Positions 45,404-57,691 of a stretch of DNA of 64,000 bases are shown here, piece by piece. Position 1 is the first letter of the stretch; the number at the start of each line of letters is the position of its first letter. Source of the DNA: Sambucus nigra (lineage: Eukaryota; Streptophyta; Magnoliopsida; Dipsacales; Adoxaceae). The position numbers were made by a program, and so were the translations under genes. The notes under the pieces are model-generated. The model worked only from the letters and a program-made list of their open reading frames with translations. It was not told the origin of the DNA and did no database searches. The stretch spans positions 14,361,302-14,425,301 of the forward strand of contig OX422215.1 of the NCBI GenBank assembly GCA_949130495.1, given 5' to 3'.

Positions 45404-46366
45404 TCATAGGGGAGAAATGGTATCTAAACCTATCGTATCTTAGTTTAGGGAGATTTATCTTAGGGGAGACGTCTTTCTAATTAGGTCATTTGTTTGATAA
45501 AAGGGGAGAATTCATTTAGGGGGAGTATTTATTTTTGGATAAAGTTCCTTTTTTTTTAAGTTTTATGGAGTAAATTCCTTTCAAAACACATATACACCCA
45601 TATGTTTGTCTATATCCAAATTTCAACATATATATATATTGCTTGGAGTGTTTGGCACCGATTTTCTCTACACCATTAAAGAAGAGAGTTTGAGTTTTCT
45701 TTTCAACTCATAAAGGAGAAGAGCTTTGTTTGATGTGACATTCCCACTCGAAGAAAGGCTTCATTGAGGGTTGACGGTTCTCCAAAAGTCTCATTGGTGG
45801 ATTCCAAGATTTCGATGGAGTTTCGAGCTTGTCGTCTAGGCGGAGGTTTTTACAAGAAGACGCGTCAAGGCTTGAAGGGATTCGAGTCGAGAAAGTAAGT
45901 CATATGTCTTGTAATTGTAAAATCGTACTTAGTGGACTTAAGGCTAGGGACATCCGAGGTTTTTCCCATTTGGGTTTTCCTCGTACATCCGGCGTAGAGC
46001 GATTGAGATTTATTTTATCTTGCTATATCATCTAGATGCATGCTTAGGACTAAAAGATAAAATTAGTTCAAAATCACAATCTATTTAATTTGGTGCAAAT
46101 TTAATGTTTCGGTATGTTCAATTTAATTCAAGTGCAAAATTACTTTATCTTGATAACATGAAAGTTTAACTTGAATTAGATTGTGTTTAAGTCGAAATGA
46201 AAATTGTGTGTGTAGTTTTAATTTCACTTTTAGTTTAGTTTTATTTTTTTTTATAAGTTGGTTTGTTCTCTTTAAGAAAAGAAAATTTTAAATAACTTTT
46301 GGAAAATTAAAATTTGAACCATTTCATTATATTTGAATTTAAAAATTGGGGGCTTTCTCACTTTCA
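45404..46366 (+). repeat. Chimeric left LTR of SIRE-like copy 2
   Basis: 45404-45538 corresponds to internal sequence 53639-53776. 45539-46366 corresponds to the 3' half of the LTR (about 54808-55628). The stretch equivalent to 53777-54807, including the normal polypurine tract, the LTR start and the TTCGAA cluster, is missing. The first bases, TCATAGGGGAG, align with TGATAGGGGGAG after the second tract. Confidence 0.82.
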
Positions 46367-46369
46367 AAT

Positions 46370-46382
46370 TGGTATCAGAGCC
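46370..46382 (+). promoter_or_regulatory. Primer-binding site, initiator Met-tRNA (copy 2)
   Basis: TGGTATCAGAGCC, 3 bp after the LTR end, identical in position and type to copy 1. Confidence 0.92.
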
Positions 46383-46431
46383 AAAAACGAAAAATTACTT
46401 CGTTAAGATCCTTTAAATATTTTTGTCTAAA

Positions 46432-48221
46432 ATGGAATTTTCCCCATTTTCTAAATTTCCTATTTTCGATGGCTCTAACTACGCGTATTGGAAAGGGCGA
46501 ATGAAATCGGCACTATAATCTATCGAGGAGAGAGTTTGGTTCTCTGTCGTTAACGGGTGGTCCCCACCTACACATTTAGAAGACAATTAACGTGTTCCCA
46601 AACTCGCCGATAGATGGAGTGAGAATGAATTTAAACTTTCAAATTTTAATTCCCGTGGTTTAAATGCCTTGTTTAGCGCGGTCACACCGGATGAATTTCG
46701 ACGCATTATGACGTGTGAAACCGTTAAAGAAGCTTAGGATATTTTAAAAACTTACTCATGAAGGTACTAGTGTCATTAAAGCTTCAAAACTTCAAAACCT
46801 CACCACTCAATTTGAAACCATCAAAATGAATGAAAAAGAAACAATTAATGAATTTTATGCTAGGCTTTCCAATATTGTTAATTCATCGTTTAATTTGGGA
46901 GAGAAAATACCCGACAACCGAGTTGTAAAAAAAAATTTAAGGTCCCTACCCGATAGATTTATTCCAAAAGTGACTGTTTTAAATTCTTTACCAACTTTAG
47001 CCTCTACGAAATTAGAAGAGCTCGTAGGTGATTTACAAACCTATGAACTAGACATGTTTCCCTCTTAAACTAAAAAGAAAATTGAAAAGGGCGTTGCTTT
47101 AAAATCCCGAAAAGAGAAAAAACAAGTAGTAGAGAGCGAGAGTGATAGTGATTCGAAAGATATGGCCTTGTTTGCTAGGAAATTTCGAAAATTTCTTAAA
47201 TTTAACAAAGATAAATATAAAATGATTTTAAGAAATTTGAAACTTCTAATCATGACAAAGCCGAAAAGATCCCTAAAATTCCTAAAGAAAATTTAAATAG
47301 GGACGAGTCAAATAGGTGTTTTGGTTGTGAGGGTTATGGCCATAGGGATTTTGAGTGCCCCACTAAACTATGGAGATAGGGTAAGCAACCTATTTCATAT
47401 AACGCAACCCTTAGTGATAGTGATAAGGAAGAGGGACGTGATTCCCCCACTGAGCCCAACTTTGTGTCTTTTATGGCTAGTCATGTGAGTGATAGTGAGC
47501 AATCTTCTATTGATGAAATTTTAACACATGACACTTCCAAGGTCAAAGTTTATGATTCCCTTATTTTTTATGGTAGTGAAAGTGAAAAAGAAAGAGAGAG
47601 TGAAAGTGAGAATGAGGTTGATGTGAGTGAACTTCAAAAAGCATTTCAAGAACTTTATGAATAATCTATTAAACTAAAAAGAGCTAATTTGAAGTTAGAA
47701 TCAAGTTTAAAAGAGGGTGTCAAGGTCGTTTATGATAGTGCGTTAGTTGAAGACCTTACGGCACGTGAGAGAGCTCTTCGTGAGAAGATTCAATATTTAG
47801 AAGGTGATACAGATAACCTCAAAGGTTTAATGGAATCCTTCATAAAGGATCTTCTCGCATTTGAAGAGCGCAATATTTTATTAGAGTCTAACATTTTAGA
47901 ATTACAAAATAAATTAAAAGACTCTAGTAAAGTCAAATTTCATTTGGAGTGTCGTTCGGAGAAATTAGATAAAATATTAGGAACGGTCCAAATTAAAAAT
48001 GACACTTGTGGTTTAGGCTTCGATACTTGTAATGAATCTACTCATAAAGCCAAAACCCATGTTTTAGGAGAATCACCTAGGAAAGCCTTTAGAGATCAAT
48101 CCTTAGGTACCAATTTTCGACGTGTTTTTACTTGCGCACATTGTGGTCGAAAAGGTCATCTTAGGAAAAAAAATTGATCTTAAACGAGTTCCTAAAAAAT
48201 CCCAACGTAAGGCAACCGAGG
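46432..48221 (+). pseudogene. gag: SIRE-like Gag of copy 2, main part (broken)
   Basis: Starts at ATG 46432 and aligns over its length with the copy 1 Gag. Stops and frameshifts occur early (a TAA in the segment after KSAL near 46516; further breaks near 46590, 46736, 46750, 47068, 47210, 47378 and 47662). Knuckle 1 (C-FGCEGYG type) is near 47320-47360. Knuckle 2 is readable to HLRK at 48160, but the frame is shifted before its last Cys. The last part is separated by the solo LTR. It is clearly more decayed than copy 1. Confidence 0.88.
48217..48221. repeat. Target-site duplication CGAGG (left)
   Basis: Matches 51871-51875 and bounds the solo LTR. Confidence 0.88.
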
Positions 48222-49292
48222 TGTAGCACCCCGTATTTTTGTGCATTTAATATTTAATTAATTCGGGATTTTTAAATTACTGGTGTGTTGTAATTTTAAT
48301 TGAATTAATTATGACAATATATTTATTTAAATATTAATCGGGAAGTGAATGGTTAATGTTTAGGGAAATTGATTTACTCAGTGGATAGTAATAATTTAAT
48401 TACGTCATTTCGGGTATTAATGACGGGGTATGCACTTATTCCAGCCGGGAGTCGGTATAGACTAAATTGGGTGTGAGATAAGGATTTTTTTAAATTAATT
48501 TGGATGCCAATTCTGAGTGCACGGTTGAGTCCGGATGGGTCGAGATAGTCAGAAAAGAGTACCCGGGAGTAGCAATTGGGTCTCGGGATATTTTTGGGCA
48601 TAGTCGGGCCCACACGGGGTGAGTTGGGCCACTTTAATTAAGCCCATTAGGTGAAAAACGGGATTTGTGTTTTAAACCTAAACCTAAGAAAAGGAAAATG
48701 AGCAGCCAACATTATTGTAACCTAGGGTTTGAGAGGGAGATTGGGGGAAAACAATCAAAAGGCAAATTGGAGGTTATTGGAGCCAAATTGAGGGACGGCA
48801 ACAACGGATCAGACACTACAAACACTTTGAGGCAAGTGGTTAACTGTTTTGATTCGTATAAGCATGATAATCAATTCATATCATAGTGATGTGTGTATGA
48901 AAATCCGTTTTTGGGTGTAAATGGGTACAAATTGGGGTTTTGTTTTTGAAACACTTGAATGAGATTCAAAGTAAGATTTAGATGGGTGATTGATATCTGA
49001 ATATGTATATATGATTTGAACGAAAATTTCAGAACATAAAAGAGTGGAAATTGAATCTGGAATTTGGGATTTAAAACAGATAACTAAGTTTTATGGTGTA
49101 AGGCCCATTTCGAAAATTATGAGATAATTAGAGAAGTTGATTGTCTTAATGGTCTCTATGATTGGATAGGATGTGGATTAACCATGTGTAGATGATGGGA
49201 TGATGAAATTAGAGGTTTAAATTATGGTTTAGAAACCTTGAGGTTCGTTAATGGTGGAAAACAAGGGGGAGGCAGACCTGTAACGAAGGGGT

Positions 49293-49325
49293 CGATCGAT
49301 CGATCGGGGGAATCGATCGATCGAT
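49293..49325. repeat. Two TCGA tetranucleotide runs around GGGGGAA
   Basis: TCGATCGATCGATC, then GGGGGAA, then TCGATCGATCGAT. Each run is its own palindrome, so a cruciform is possible. Each also has a high density of CG sites, unusual in this AT-rich LTR. Confidence 0.7.
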
Positions 49326-49737
49326 GGTGGCAAATTCTGCCCAGTTCGGCCTGGGTGAGATATAAAGGGAAATTAATTTAGAAGTTAAATTTCCATACAT
49401 TTATTGTGATAAATAATTGTGAAATAAATATTCCTAGCAATTATGGGGGAAAGTAATTGGGACTAGGATGAATTTAGGTGAGGCATTTAATGGATAAAAT
49501 TGAGAGACTTTATTCCCAAATAGTGAGGTACGGATCAAGTGAGTGAGTCCGGGTATGTTGGTAATTATAGGTAAATATAATTGGGAAATTATGGAAATAA
49601 ATGTGCGACACATTGTGGGCGAAAAATGTGGGAAAGAAATTATGAGATGAAAAAATGGACCAAGTGAGTGAGTCCGGGTATGTTGGTAATGTGACACCAA
49701 AGTATTAAATTAATTATTGAGAGAGAGTAATTAATTT

Positions 49738-50293
49738 GGAGTCGGAACATAGACTCGGTACATATCAAGTTACGGGCCAAGTAAGTGAGTCCGGGGACAA
49801 TGGTTGAGTGACACCAAGTTATTAAATTAATAAGAGTGATAATTAATTTAAAAAGAGTCGGATTGTAGACTCGGGTAGGATTAAATTAATAAAGGTGTTA
49901 ATTAATTTAATTAAAGTCGGTTTGTAGACTCGGGTATGATTAAATTAATGGGTGGGATAATTAGTTTAATCAGGATCGGATTGTAGACTAGTGAAGGGTA
50001 CTTATTAATTAATGTTGTAATTAATTATATTAGAGTCGGACCACAGACTCGGAATTTGGGTTGATTAATGAATTTGTTAATTAATTTAATTAGAGTCGGG
50101 CGATAGACTCGGGGAGGTATTAAATTAAAATGTGTGTCAATTAATTTAAGGAGAGTCGGACCATAGACTCAGGGAGAGTATTATATTAATTAAGGTGTGA
50201 ATTAATTATATTAGATTCGGACCATAGACTCGGGAAGAGGATAAGTTATTAAGTGAGAAAATTAACTACATTGAGTCGGGCCACAGACTCGGG
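49738..50293 (+). repeat. About 60-bp tandem repeat with a GAGTCGG...AGACTCGG core (nine units)
   Basis: Nine cores at about 49738, 49855, 49914, 49973, 50033, 50092, 50152, 50213 and 50273. Most are spaced 59-61 bp, with ATTAAATTAAT-type spacers. The core itself is an inverted repeat: GAGTC and GACTC arms around six bases. Confidence 0.8.
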
Positions 50294-50372
50294 AAATTTC
50301 AGGCAGTGTATGGGATTTTGAGTACACGGTAAAGCCGGCGTTTATATTATATATATATACGGTATCGTGATA

Positions 50373-50406
<34 letters not shown>

Positions 50407-50810
50407 GTGTATTTATTATGCGTGATACTAAATATCAGTGATTAGATATTTATTTAAATTTATATACTCTAATGCTATCAAGGGAGGTTGCGCGATGTGG
50501 GTGAATCCCCTAGCTTGAGGAGTAGGGCGAGTATATCCCCAGGTCATAGCGTCCTGTATATATGGGTGAGAGATTTATCTCACTTTCAGGGAAGGAATAT
50601 GACCGCCTCCACTTCGTTATATTTTAGTCCAAGTTGGTGAGCGATTCTAACTTGGGGAAACTAGGTTTTGCGAGCACACCTAGTGAGATAGCATTTTAGA
50701 GGGAATCATCCGGTGAGGGTAAACTCGGAAGGATGGATATACGTATGATATATGTGTGGTTGTTAGTAAAGGTACGTATAATATGGTAGTAAATATTATA
50801 TGTAGATGAT

Positions 50811-51040
50811 AATACAGTGTGTGATGTATTTACTTTATATAACTCAGGTTATAGTTATATGCGGTTAATTAATGGGAAATTAATTAAGTTAATTATTTGT
50901 GGAAATAATACAGTGTGTGATGTATTTACTTTATATAACTCAGGTTATAGTTATATGCAGTTAATTAATGGGAAATTAATTAAGTTAATTATTTGTGGAA
51001 ATAATACAGTGGGTGATGTATTTACTTTATATAACTCGTG
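50811..51040 (+). repeat. 99-bp tandem repeat (2.3 units)
   Basis: Units start near 50811, 50909 and 51004, nearly identical. The 99-bp period is divisible by three, so a 74-codon frame stays open across it with a 33-residue repeat. No other evidence makes it a gene. Confidence 0.82.
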
Positions 51041-51870
51041 ATACGGTTATATGTTACTATTTATGGGGAATTAATTAAGTTGGTTGTGAAATAACTTATA
51101 ATTCAAAGAATCATTATACTCGGGTTAGAGTAATATGGCAAGGGAAGGTTATTCCAGGACTAGTTGGACGGGGTAGTACAACTAGGTGGGGTTAAGGTAA
51201 CCGGTAGGTGTGCACAATAGTGGAGGGGTGAGAATGTCCACAAGGGAGTGCGACACTAACTTAAATATGAAGCGCATTCATGCATTTTAAATTACTGCAG
51301 TTAATTCACTTGATAAATATTTTCAAAATATTCTGGGTTCTAACCCTTGCTATAAAACTATTTTCAAAACCTTTTAGGTGTCCAGCCACAGGGACGCCAG
51401 GATTGATATTCTATTCCAGGGACACGGAGTTGCGGCATATGTGGATGCTAGCAGGAGTTTGGATTAGACGCATCATTCATTCATTCCTAGAGTAGGAAAT
51501 CTTGTATCAGTTTCAGTTTTATTTGGGGCTTGTAGCCCAGACTTCTCGGTACAGTTTTCAGGTGTAATTTATTCAGGTGTTGAAATTGTATTTGGATTAT
51601 TTATTTGGTGGCCGGTGATTTATTCGGCAAGTTGTGTAATTATTATCCTATTTACTTTCATTCAGTTGTGTGAATGGTTTATACTTTAATTCCACATGCA
51701 CTGTTTTGTTAAATCAAAAAGTTAAAATTGGCACCAGTTTTTGGAATACTAGGTGGTTAGTAAGTTTTAAAAAGTTTTCGACAGTGATGCTAAGGATGAT
51801 CCAACTGGGATTCCTATTTTAATTTGGTATAGGACTGATCACCCGGTATTTTATTAGGCGGGGTGTCACA

Positions 51871-52020
51871 CGAGGTAGCCACGATTCCTATACCCCGAGA
51901 TAGTCATTCGACATTAGTTTGGGTTAGTAGATCCGACTTGGTAGCTTTACTAGATAGGATTTTTTTTATTCTCATTTACTTTCACATGCTTCCTCCCTTG
52001 CAAAATCAAAAGGTTGAATG
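51871..52020 (+). pseudogene. gag: SIRE-like Gag of copy 2, C-terminal end
   Basis: Resumes after the solo LTR (CGAGG repeated) and matches the last ~130 bp of copy 1 Gag (SHSTLVWVSRSDLVAL, then the segment before the stop). Confidence 0.75.
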
Positions 52021-54000
52021 TGTCAGTTTTATTTGCATACTTTAGCTTTTGTGCTTCATGCTACCCATGCTAATTGTATGCTTGTTTTAGTCATTTTCTA
52101 GTCTATGTAACATGCTTAAACACATGCTAGAATAATGGTTTTTGTTTATCTTTTGTATTATACTTCTTTCATTTTTGTTTGCATTAAATGAAAAATAAAA
52201 TAAAAAATTGTTTATCATTTGCATTTTACCTTTTTAGCAATTTAAGATTAATGAAAAATACAAATGATTTTTGTGAGTCTTTTGAGTATATATATTTTAT
52301 ATTTGGTTAAAAATTTCAAAAACTCGAAAAGATTTTTATTATGTGTGCATTTTAGTTTGACACACTTTATGTAGCATATACTTGTGTTTGAATCCCATCT
52401 TTTATGCTCCCATGTGGCTAGAACTTTTGGTTTAGATTGTCAATCCTTATTATGTTCTTTATAATGCTTACATCGAGTAGTTGAATTTTGTGTTGATTTA
52501 AATGGATTCTATTTTTATATGCCTCAATTCACACATGCACGAGATCATTTGAAATTTTAACTTCATATGTATATTTGAGATTTGTGAGGTTTTCTCCTAC
52601 CAATCTTGTCATATACATGTTATGTGACCTAGGAGGACTAGTGCATGTCAAAATTCGTTGCACGTGAGATTTGTGAGATATATAAATGTGCACTTGGAAG
52701 GGCTCCGAAAGGATTTATTATCCTTTGCAAATAGTAACCCACCATTTGTTTGGACCTAAAAGAAATATGTGGTCCAAAGGCCTAAAAGAAAATATGGCAT
52801 TAAAAAGGAAAATAATTGCCAAGGCCTATGTTTAGTTGATTTATTCATTCAAAACAATAATATATATGCTTATTGAGGGAGTTTGGATGATCTATCAACC
52901 GGTTTGCACAATGTCCGTTTATCCTAATTGTGTTTTCAATGTCATGACTCTATTGATTTGTTGAATCATCAAAAGTCTAGGCTTGTATGCATTGTGTATA
53001 TTTGTTCATTGAGTTCAATCTATATTGTCACATGAGGTTATATTCAAATGTGATGAAGTTTGCAATCAATTGAGAACTCCGTGAACATGTTTTAAGTGAT
53101 TAGGTCTAAATTTAATTGTTTCTAGTTCACACCCCAACACTTTTGTTTCCATATGACACATTTTTTCCATACGAGCGTGAAAAACTTATTGTGTTGTGTG
53201 TCATTTTGGTGTTTATATCTATATGTGTGTACTTATGCTTAGTTTGAATATATTGTGTATATATATATATATATGATATTGTGTTTGTTTTTTGTCTTTG
53301 CCTTGCTTTTCTTGTCCATCTATGCTTTAATTCATAATTGGTATCCATCTTTTTGCATTCTTAGTTGATATCACATGCTTAATACTTTATATATCATATT
53401 GGTATCATTTTATTGCATCCTAGTTGGTATCCGATGTTATTTGTTGGATTGGTTGAATTTTAGTTGCCTCTGTGATTAAATGTTCTCATCACTTCATGCA
53501 CTAATGCACGTTTAGCTTCTTATCCCATTTTATTTATCCCTTGTTTAGTTTAAGGGGTGTATATGCTTTAATAAGGGGAGATAAGTTAAGTTTTGATTCT
53601 TTAGCCTTTGTTTATTCCTGAACAAAAAAGGGGGAGAATGATAGGGGGAGAAATGGTATTTAAACCTATCGTATCTTAGTTTAGGGAGATTTATCTTAGG
53701 GGGGACGTCTTTCTAAGTAGGTCATTTGTTTGATAAAAGGGGAGAATTCATTTAGGGGGAGTATTTATTTTTGCATTTAATTTATTGATATTCCCTATGC
53801 GTTTGATAGTTTGCTTAAGTGTGGAGAAATTCTTCTAAACGGCAACGTTCACCATCGGGCAAAGATATTGATCCTTGGGTTGTTTGAGTCAAGCATTGTA
53901 TTTTTATTTTGGGTGGGATATTTTTTTAGTTTAGTAGAGCTTGACGTCCCTTTAGGATTTTTGTTTGGTTTTTGTCCCGGAATAGCCAAAGGGGGAGATT
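52021..54000 (+). other. Non-coding 3' internal region of copy 2 with two polypurine tracts
   Basis: Homologous to 3719-5443 of copy 1 in reverse. The second (upstream) tract is AAAAAAGGGGGAGAA at 53624-53638, followed by TG. The normal tract is AAAGGGGGAGATT at 53988-54000, followed by TG at 54001. Short (TA)n at about 53260-53275. No gene. Confidence 0.75.
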
Positions 54001-54228
54001 TGTAAGGACACAAATTTCCAATTGAGTCCTTTGTAGTTTTGGCTCAATTCCGGATAAAAAAATTTGAACCATAGGATAGAGTTAAAGTTTATCCATCCAA
54101 GCCTATGACGTGTTTGTTGAAGACGTAGCGGCCAAGATATTAAAACTTCATCAAATGTCGTGTGTGTTGTGCCTCGTTTCTACGTCATCAACATGGTTCC
54201 ATTTCTCCTAAGGTATGAATGCATTTTA

Positions 54229-54323
<95 letters not shown>

Positions 54324-55628
54324 AGCTTGGAACATTATTTATTGGGTGTATTTTAGAAATTTATTTTGGGTGTTAGTATTTTTTTGTTAAACTTTTTTTG
54401 AATTCATAGTTCTAAATATTTTGTTCTCAGACACATTTCAGTAGAAAAATCATATCAAATCCAAAAAAAATCAAAAAAATACGAAACTGGCGGCCACGCG
54501 TTCGTATCGAAATTATCTAGAACTATGGCCTAAGATCTCATTATATAGGTTGTTCGAACGAACTCGTTCTCGTTCGAACGAGTTTTTAAACGAGAATTGT
54601 TTTTCTTCATTCTGTCTCTACGTTAGAAGTTTCGTTCGAACGAGATTTCTAACGAAAAAACAGCAGGAACAGTTTTAAGGTAGTTTTTTTTTCACTTTTC
54701 CACTACTTTGCTCCACTTCCTTTTTGACATACTTCTTAAGTGCGGGACCTAACTTTTTCATATTTCCAAGAGTCATTAGAGAAAAATACTTTGAAGAAAA
54801 AGTTCATTTTTTTGTGTTAAGTTTTATGGAGTAAATTCCTTTCAAAACACATATACACCCATATGTTTGTCTATATCCAAGTTTCAACATATATATATTG
54901 CTTGGAGTGTTTGGCACCGATTTTCTCTACACCATTGAAGAAGAGAGTTTGAGTTTTCTTTTCAACTCATAAAGGAGAAGAGCTTTGTTTGATGTGACAT
55001 TCCCACTCGAAGAAAGGCTTCATTGACGGTTGACGGTTGTCCAAAAGTCTCATTGGTGGATTCCAAGATTCTGGTGGAGTTTCGGGTTTGTCATCTAGGC
55101 GGAGGTGTTTGCAAAAATACACATCAAGGATTGAAGGGAGTCGAGTCGAGGAAGTAAGTCATATGTTTTGTAATTGTAAAATAATACTTAGTGGACTTAA
55201 GGCTAGGGTCGTTCGAGGTTTTTTCCAATTGGGTTTTCCTCGTACATCCGGCGTAGTGCGATTGAGATTATTTTATCTTGCTATATCACCTAGATGCATG
55301 CTTAGGACTAAAAGATAAAATTAGTTCAAAATCACAATCTATTTAATTTGGTGCAAATTTAATGTTTCGGTATGTTCAATTTAATTCAAGTGAAAAATTA
55401 CTTTATCTTGATAACATGCAATTTTAACTTGAATTGGATTAATGTGTGTTTAAGTCGAAATGAAAATTGTGTGTGTAGTTTTAATTTCACTTTTAGTTTA
55501 GTTTTAATCTTTTTTATAAGTTGGTTTGTTCTATTTAAGAAAATAAAATTTTAAATAACTTTTGGAAAATTAAAATTAGAACCATTTCATTATATTGAAT
55601 TTAAAAATTGGGGGCTTCTGCACTTTCA
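54001..55628 (+). repeat. 3' LTR of SIRE-like copy 2
   Basis: 1628 bp, TGTAAGGACACAAATTTCC...CTTTCA. Contains a long (TA)n run (54235-54321) that is short in copy 1, and a reduced TTCGAA cluster (54550-54650). Confidence 0.88.
54235..54321. repeat. (TA)n microsatellite, about 43 units
   Basis: Pure TA run inside the LTR. It produces a spurious Ile-Tyr repeat frame. The run length may be affected by sequencing. Confidence 0.95.
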
Positions 55629-55633
55629 GCCAA
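55629..55633. repeat. Target-site duplication GCCAA (right)
   Basis: Second copy of 45399-45403. Confidence 0.82.
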
Positions 55634-55758
55634 CCAAAGTCAAAAAGCAAATATGTCTGCGTTTGAAGACAAAATATCTTATTTGGTAAATATCTTTTTA
55701 AAGTGTAACTTGTGGTAAAAGCTTTATAAACTTAAGAAAGGAGGCTTTGAGGACCTCC
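55634..55758 (-). repeat. Inverted Tat-A-type LTR, middle part
   Basis: Reverse complement of about 9432-9556. Bounded on the left by SIRE-like copy 2 and on the right by the third gag-only element. Confidence 0.85.
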
Positions 55759-56857
55759 TGAAAGATCGTGCGCGATACGGATTTAAATAGTTGGGCAAAT
55801 TCCAATCACAAACTTATTTAATTAGCGTCAATTTAAGAACCAAATCAATTCAGCCCATAAACTTAATCAACTATGTGCGTGCATGTGTCAAACCATCATA
55901 AGTAAAATATGTGACACAAATTTCAAGGAAAATCCCCGCAGGGCAAAACCTTTTTATTTCTAGAACTTTGGCAAGTTTACAAGACCATTGACTTACATAC
56001 AACTTCCCTCAAGTGTAACACACGGTATCTTCGTCAAACCTTCAGAGCAACGGCTAAAAATCAGCAATGGTTCACACGCAGCTATACCACAAGAACACAC
56101 AGTCTTCAGCAAAGATCCACAAGTAGCAAATCTCAATGACACACAGTTATAAACTTTGTAGCGATTCACTCCACAATAGCAAGCAACTCTTGTTTGTAGA
56201 GATCTCTCCACAATGGATAAACTAATAGCAAACTATGTTTCGGGTTCCACAAAACAACTTACATAAAGTACTTGGGATTTTGTGAATTGTAAAACAAAAG
56301 ATTGAACCCTCAAATATGTTGGAGAATAAACCAAAATGTATTATGTGAAAACCAGTATTTTCTCTACACGAAAAACAGTATCCTGACACCCTTATTTATA
56401 CTACAAATTAAGGCGGTGACGTTTCAGATTAAACCATCTCTCGTTCGAATGATAGATGACGTCGTTCGAGCGACACTACATCTCGTTCGAATGAGATGTG
56501 GCGTCGTTTGAACGACAGTCACTGATCCCCTTAAAAAAAATTTAAAGTTTTAAATAACTTGGAATCCTTAAAAACCAAAACTATTTACGGGATCAGAAGC
56601 ATTTATCCAAAACTTTTATGATTAAAATCGTTTGAAATCATTTAAAACTTTCATAAAAATATCCCAACACTTTTAATGTGAAGTGTAAATGAAACTTAAA
56701 CACATTTTACCAAATTCATATTGTTGGGCTTAAATGTTGAAGGCTTCTCGTAATTCATATTCTCCTTTGTAGATGTAATCTTCACAATCCTTTGACGACT
56801 TGTAGAAACTTGTAGCGGTATACGACATACTGAATTGTGACGGACAATGTCCTTACA
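55759..56857 (-). repeat. 3' LTR of the third element
   Basis: 1099 bp, homologous to 60564-61656. Palindrome cluster (TTCGAA variants) at 56440-56515. Polypurine tract (CATAGGGGGATATT on the minus strand) at 56858-56871. Confidence 0.88.
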
Positions 56858-56871
56858 AATATCCCCCTATG

Positions 56872-57691
56872 TCTATGATGGTACAAAAATAAAAAATATC
56901 CGAATTATCAATATCATATGACCAATACAAATCTACCCTCCCAAAAACTCATACAAGGTGAAAACAAAGTACAAAACTCTTTTTGGATTTTTCAAAATAA
57001 AGAAAATCTTTTTGTATTTTTCGAACGCTGTTTAGAAACAACCCAGCAGTACCAAATATTATATCAATATGAACCAGAGGACTGCAAACAAAAATTTCCA
57101 GAAATCTCAACATGTCGTTCAAACGAGATTCCTTGTTATTTGAACAACATAGCATCTCACGAGAAGCCTTCGCGTGATATGCGTTCTTGTTAGAACAAGA
57201 AAAGCAAATTTTCCCAGTTTGTAAAGGATATCACGCAGTTTTTTCCAGCGAGAATTTCATAAAAATAGTTCCTGAAATGGGCAAACAGATCCAAAACAGT
57301 GCTAAAACAGTACCAAAAATAAGGAAAGCAAACCAAAAGCTAACTAAGTATAAAAAAATATGTACATACTAACAATAGGCATAAGATAATATCATGCGAA
57401 ACAACCTATGCTAGTAAACATGTCTAGATCTCAACCGGTAGGAGCGTTGGAGTTTTTCAAAGACAGTGGAATATTTTGAAACAACTCCATCAAATCATGA
57501 GAAGCCTTGACTAAAAACTTTACTTGCTCTCAAAAATATGCAAACTCTCTATAATTATGTGCAAGCAAAGTATCACCGGTGGGTGCATGTGTGCGAATAT
57601 GTGTATGAGAAAAGCGTGACACATAACCCAATTAAAAACAAAACTCCCTAAGGTGTCCTCTCTTTTTTCAATAGGAGCAAACATAAACCGA
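56872..57691 (-). other. Non-coding 3' internal region of the third element
   Basis: No domain on either strand. Open stretches here (for example 56918-57193 on the plus strand) have no recognisable content. Confidence 0.55.

Larger units (their letters stand above)
48222..51870 (+). mobile_element. 3.65-kb solo LTR, probably Tekay/Del-type chromovirus
   Basis: Starts TGTAGCACCCCGTATTTTTG and ends GGCGGGGTGTCACA, with a 5-bp duplication CGAGG, no primer site or polypurine tract inside, and no protein domain. Length and end sequences fit long LTRs of Tekay/Del-type elements; the lineage call is from the ends only. It contains two tandem arrays (49738-50293 and 50811-51040), a TCGA-type repeat (49293-49325) and a TA run near 50375-50404. 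A solo LTR forms by recombination between the two LTRs of a full element. A non-autonomous element with undetected short internal sequence is an alternative. Confidence 0.72.
45404..55628 (+). mobile_element. SIRE-like element copy 2 with an aberrant left end, containing a solo LTR
   Basis: Same family as 2126-9051, on the plus strand. The right end is a normal 3' LTR (54001-55628). The left end does not start with the LTR. It starts with 135 bp matching 53639-53776, internal sequence just after a second polypurine tract, then jumps into the LTR from about its position 810. A 5-bp duplication GCCAA nevertheless flanks the whole unit. Gag is degenerate; no pol genes are present. A 3.65-kb LTR is inserted in gag (48222-51870). 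Confidence 0.85.

Noticed and set aside
50817..51041. Frame with a 33-residue repeat
   Set aside because: Caused by a 99-bp tandem repeat inside an LTR; no further coding evidence.
54160..54390. Frame with a long Ile-Tyr repeat
   Set aside because: A pure (TA)n microsatellite translated in one frame.
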